A stretch of DNA of 27,071 nt. Origin: Candidatus Sumerlaeota bacterium. GTDB lineage: Bacteria > Sumerlaeota > Sumerlaeia > JADFCT01. The position numbers were made by a program, and so were the translations under genes. Of this stretch, positions 26,115 through 27,071 are shown in pieces. The notes beneath the pieces are model-generated. The model made no database searches and was not told where the DNA came from. It worked only from the letters and a program-made list of their open reading frames with translations. The stretch spans positions 1 through 27,071 of the forward strand of contig JAPLSP010000077.1 in the NCBI GenBank assembly GCA_026398575.1, read 5' to 3'. Within the stretch, counting starts at the first letter, position 1. Every line of letters begins with the position of its first letter.

Positions 26115-26426
26115 TCAACCCAGCTCTTTGTCAATCCGCGTAATCAGGCTGTTGATGCGCTTTTCAGCCGAGGCCAGGGTGGCGCTTTGTTGTTTTGACG
26201 CTGAACCGACGCCGTCGCGTTCCTGCATCAATTCATGCGCGACGTCCAGACCGGCCAGGACGCTCCGCTGCAAATTGGGACCCGTCCCGCCCGCTTTTTG
26301 GAGCGCGGAAATTTTTTGCTCCAAGTATTGGGCAGCGCGTTTGACGCGCTCGATCTCCGGCTCCTCGACGCGCAGCCGCAAGACTTCGCCCAAGATGGTC
26401 AGTTCCAGCCGCTGTTTCTCGCTCAT
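26115..26426 (-). CDS. zapA: Cell division protein ZapA
   Basis: The product has 103 residues. ZapA binds FtsZ and bundles its protofilaments at the division ring. The N-terminal part has the ZapA pattern (LELTILGEVLRLRVEEPEIERVKRAAQYLEQKISALQ), followed by the helical region NLQRSVLAGLDVAHELM and a C-terminal coiled coil. Length and layout are typical. Its ATG overlaps the stop of the upstream coiled-coil gene (ATGA), so the two are translationally coupled. recA follows 168 bases downstream on the same strand. Confidence 0.9.
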   Translation of the reverse strand: MSEKQRLELTILGEVLRLRVEEPEIERVKRAAQYLEQKISALQKAGGTGPNLQRSVLAGLDVAHELMQERDGVGSASKQQSATLASAEKRINSLITRIDKELG

Positions 26427-26854
26427 CCGGCTCTGGATCCTTCCAGTTGCGAGATTTCTTTCTCGATATCCTCGACGCGGTCAAGAATCGTCTTCAGCTT
26501 ATTGCGCACGACGTTTTCCTTGTTCTCGAAGCCTTCCATCTTTTCGCGCAGGCCGTCCGCCTGGCTGCGGATGGCTTCGGATTCGCCGCGCGACGCGGAC
26601 AGCTGTCCTTGCAAAGCGCCGACTTGCTCTTGCAGCGCATCGCCCTTGGACTGCAAGGCGCGCAGTTGTTCGTGAGCTTTCTTGACTTCGGCCTGCATTT
26701 CGCTATTTTGCTTGACGATGTTTTCCTGTGTCTCCAGGTCTTGTTTCAGGGTTTGATTTTCCTTGCGCAAATGCTGGATTTCATTGCGCATCTGACGGGC
26801 GCTGTCAATCAGCCGGCCTACCTTCACTTCCAACTCGTCCACACGATCCAACAT
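26423..26854 (-). CDS. ZapB-like coiled-coil protein
   Basis: The product has 143 residues and is almost entirely predicted coiled coil: heptads rich in Leu/Val with Glu, Gln and Lys, for example VDELEVKVGRLIDSARQMRN and ENQTLKQDLETQENIV. No signal peptide or membrane segment is seen. AAGGAG lies 9 bases before the ATG. It overlaps zapA by four bases. Short coiled-coil proteins beside zapA often act as ZapB-like FtsZ-ring factors, so a division role is inferred from context. E. coli ZapB is shorter (81 residues), so orthology is not claimed. Confidence 0.75.
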   Translation of the reverse strand: MLDRVDELEVKVGRLIDSARQMRNEIQHLRKENQTLKQDLETQENIVKQNSEMQAEVKKAHEQLRALQSKGDALQEQVGALQGQLSASRGESEAIRSQADGLREKMEGFENKENVVRNKLKTILDRVEDIEKEISQLEGSRAG

Positions 26855-26973
26855 GCTCAGTAGCTCCTTGTCTCATCTGTTGGTCCCATCCCTGACAGCT
26901 GACGGGCGCCAGCGTATCAATTCAGGCGTGAGCTTCGCCGTCCCTACCGGGCGATTGCAAGCCCATTTTTAGG

Positions 26974-27053
26974 GGGGGTCAGGGGTCAGGGGTCGGGGGT
27001 CAGGGGTCAGGGGTCGGGGGTCAGGGGTTGGGGGTTGGGGGTCAGGGGTCAGG
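26974..27053. repeat. G-rich heptanucleotide array, unit GGGGTCA
   Basis: About 11.5 units of GGGGTCA, GGGGTCG and GGGGTTG follow each other without gaps upstream of the coiled-coil/zapA operon. Four or more regularly spaced G4 tracts make a plus-strand G-quadruplex likely. From about 27055 to the window end a different 7-bp pattern begins (TCGTGGT, TCGTGAT), cut by the edge. The stretch 26855-26973 has no other feature besides the ribosome binding site. Confidence 0.9.
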
Positions 27054-27071
27054 GCTCGTGGTTCGTGATTC

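Overview
The window looks like a chromosomal segment of a Gram-negative, environmental, deep-branching bacterium. Several exported proteins carry lipoprotein signals (RlpA-like, YcfL-like, LpoB-like, COG3014-like). There is a polysaccharide lyase, a giant cell-surface beta-helix protein, a c-di-AMP riboswitch, and several kinds of short intergenic repeats. PVC-related lineages or candidate phyla such as Sumerlaeota or Hydrogenedentota would fit, but the phylum cannot be fixed from the sequence alone. Genes are mostly GC-rich, except for one AT-richer two-gene insert.

Layout. Positions 1-91 are part of a fold-back repeat whose other copy lies near 24.7 kb. Positions 166-2249 (minus) hold a polysaccharide lyase family 8 gene broken by a frame change and apparent internal deletion. 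Positions 2435-2522 hold tandem hairpin repeats, followed by a receiver/PilZ-like regulator (2645-3682, plus). Positions 3737-5716 (minus) hold a type 4 uracil-DNA glycosylase with heptanucleotide-repeat insertions in its N-terminal linker, directly followed by an RlpA-like lipoprotein lacking two expected catalytic residues. After a gene-poor stretch comes a 3,873-residue exported protein (6136-17757, minus): two beta-helix domains, 28 tandem beta-sandwich-like repeats of about 76 residues, and an unrecognised C-terminal domain of about 480 residues. A tRNA-Ser(GCU) follows on the minus strand. Next, on the plus strand, is a ydaO-type c-di-AMP riboswitch in front of a KimA-like APC transporter (18643-20499).

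From 20.7 to 24.6 kb (plus) lies an envelope lipoprotein cluster, COG3014 - YcfL - LpoB, of the kind linked to penicillin-binding-protein activation. It is interrupted between YcfL and LpoB by a compact XRE regulator / ImmA-IrrE metallopeptidase pair with its own promoter and palindromic operator. Convergent to it on the minus strand are a ZapB-like coiled-coil gene, zapA and recA. Two adjacent stem-loops lie in the recA leader. The window ends in a G-rich heptanucleotide array.

Themes: cell envelope and division functions (RlpA, LpoB, YcfL, ZapA), DNA repair (UDG, RecA), potassium/c-di-AMP homeostasis, and surface polysaccharide interaction (PL8, beta-helix giant). The most unusual items are the third-order periodicity of the giant protein repeats, the toxin-antitoxin-like module inserted in the LpoB cluster, the riboswitch-transporter pair, and the coexistence of several short tandem-repeat families, some of which have entered coding sequence.
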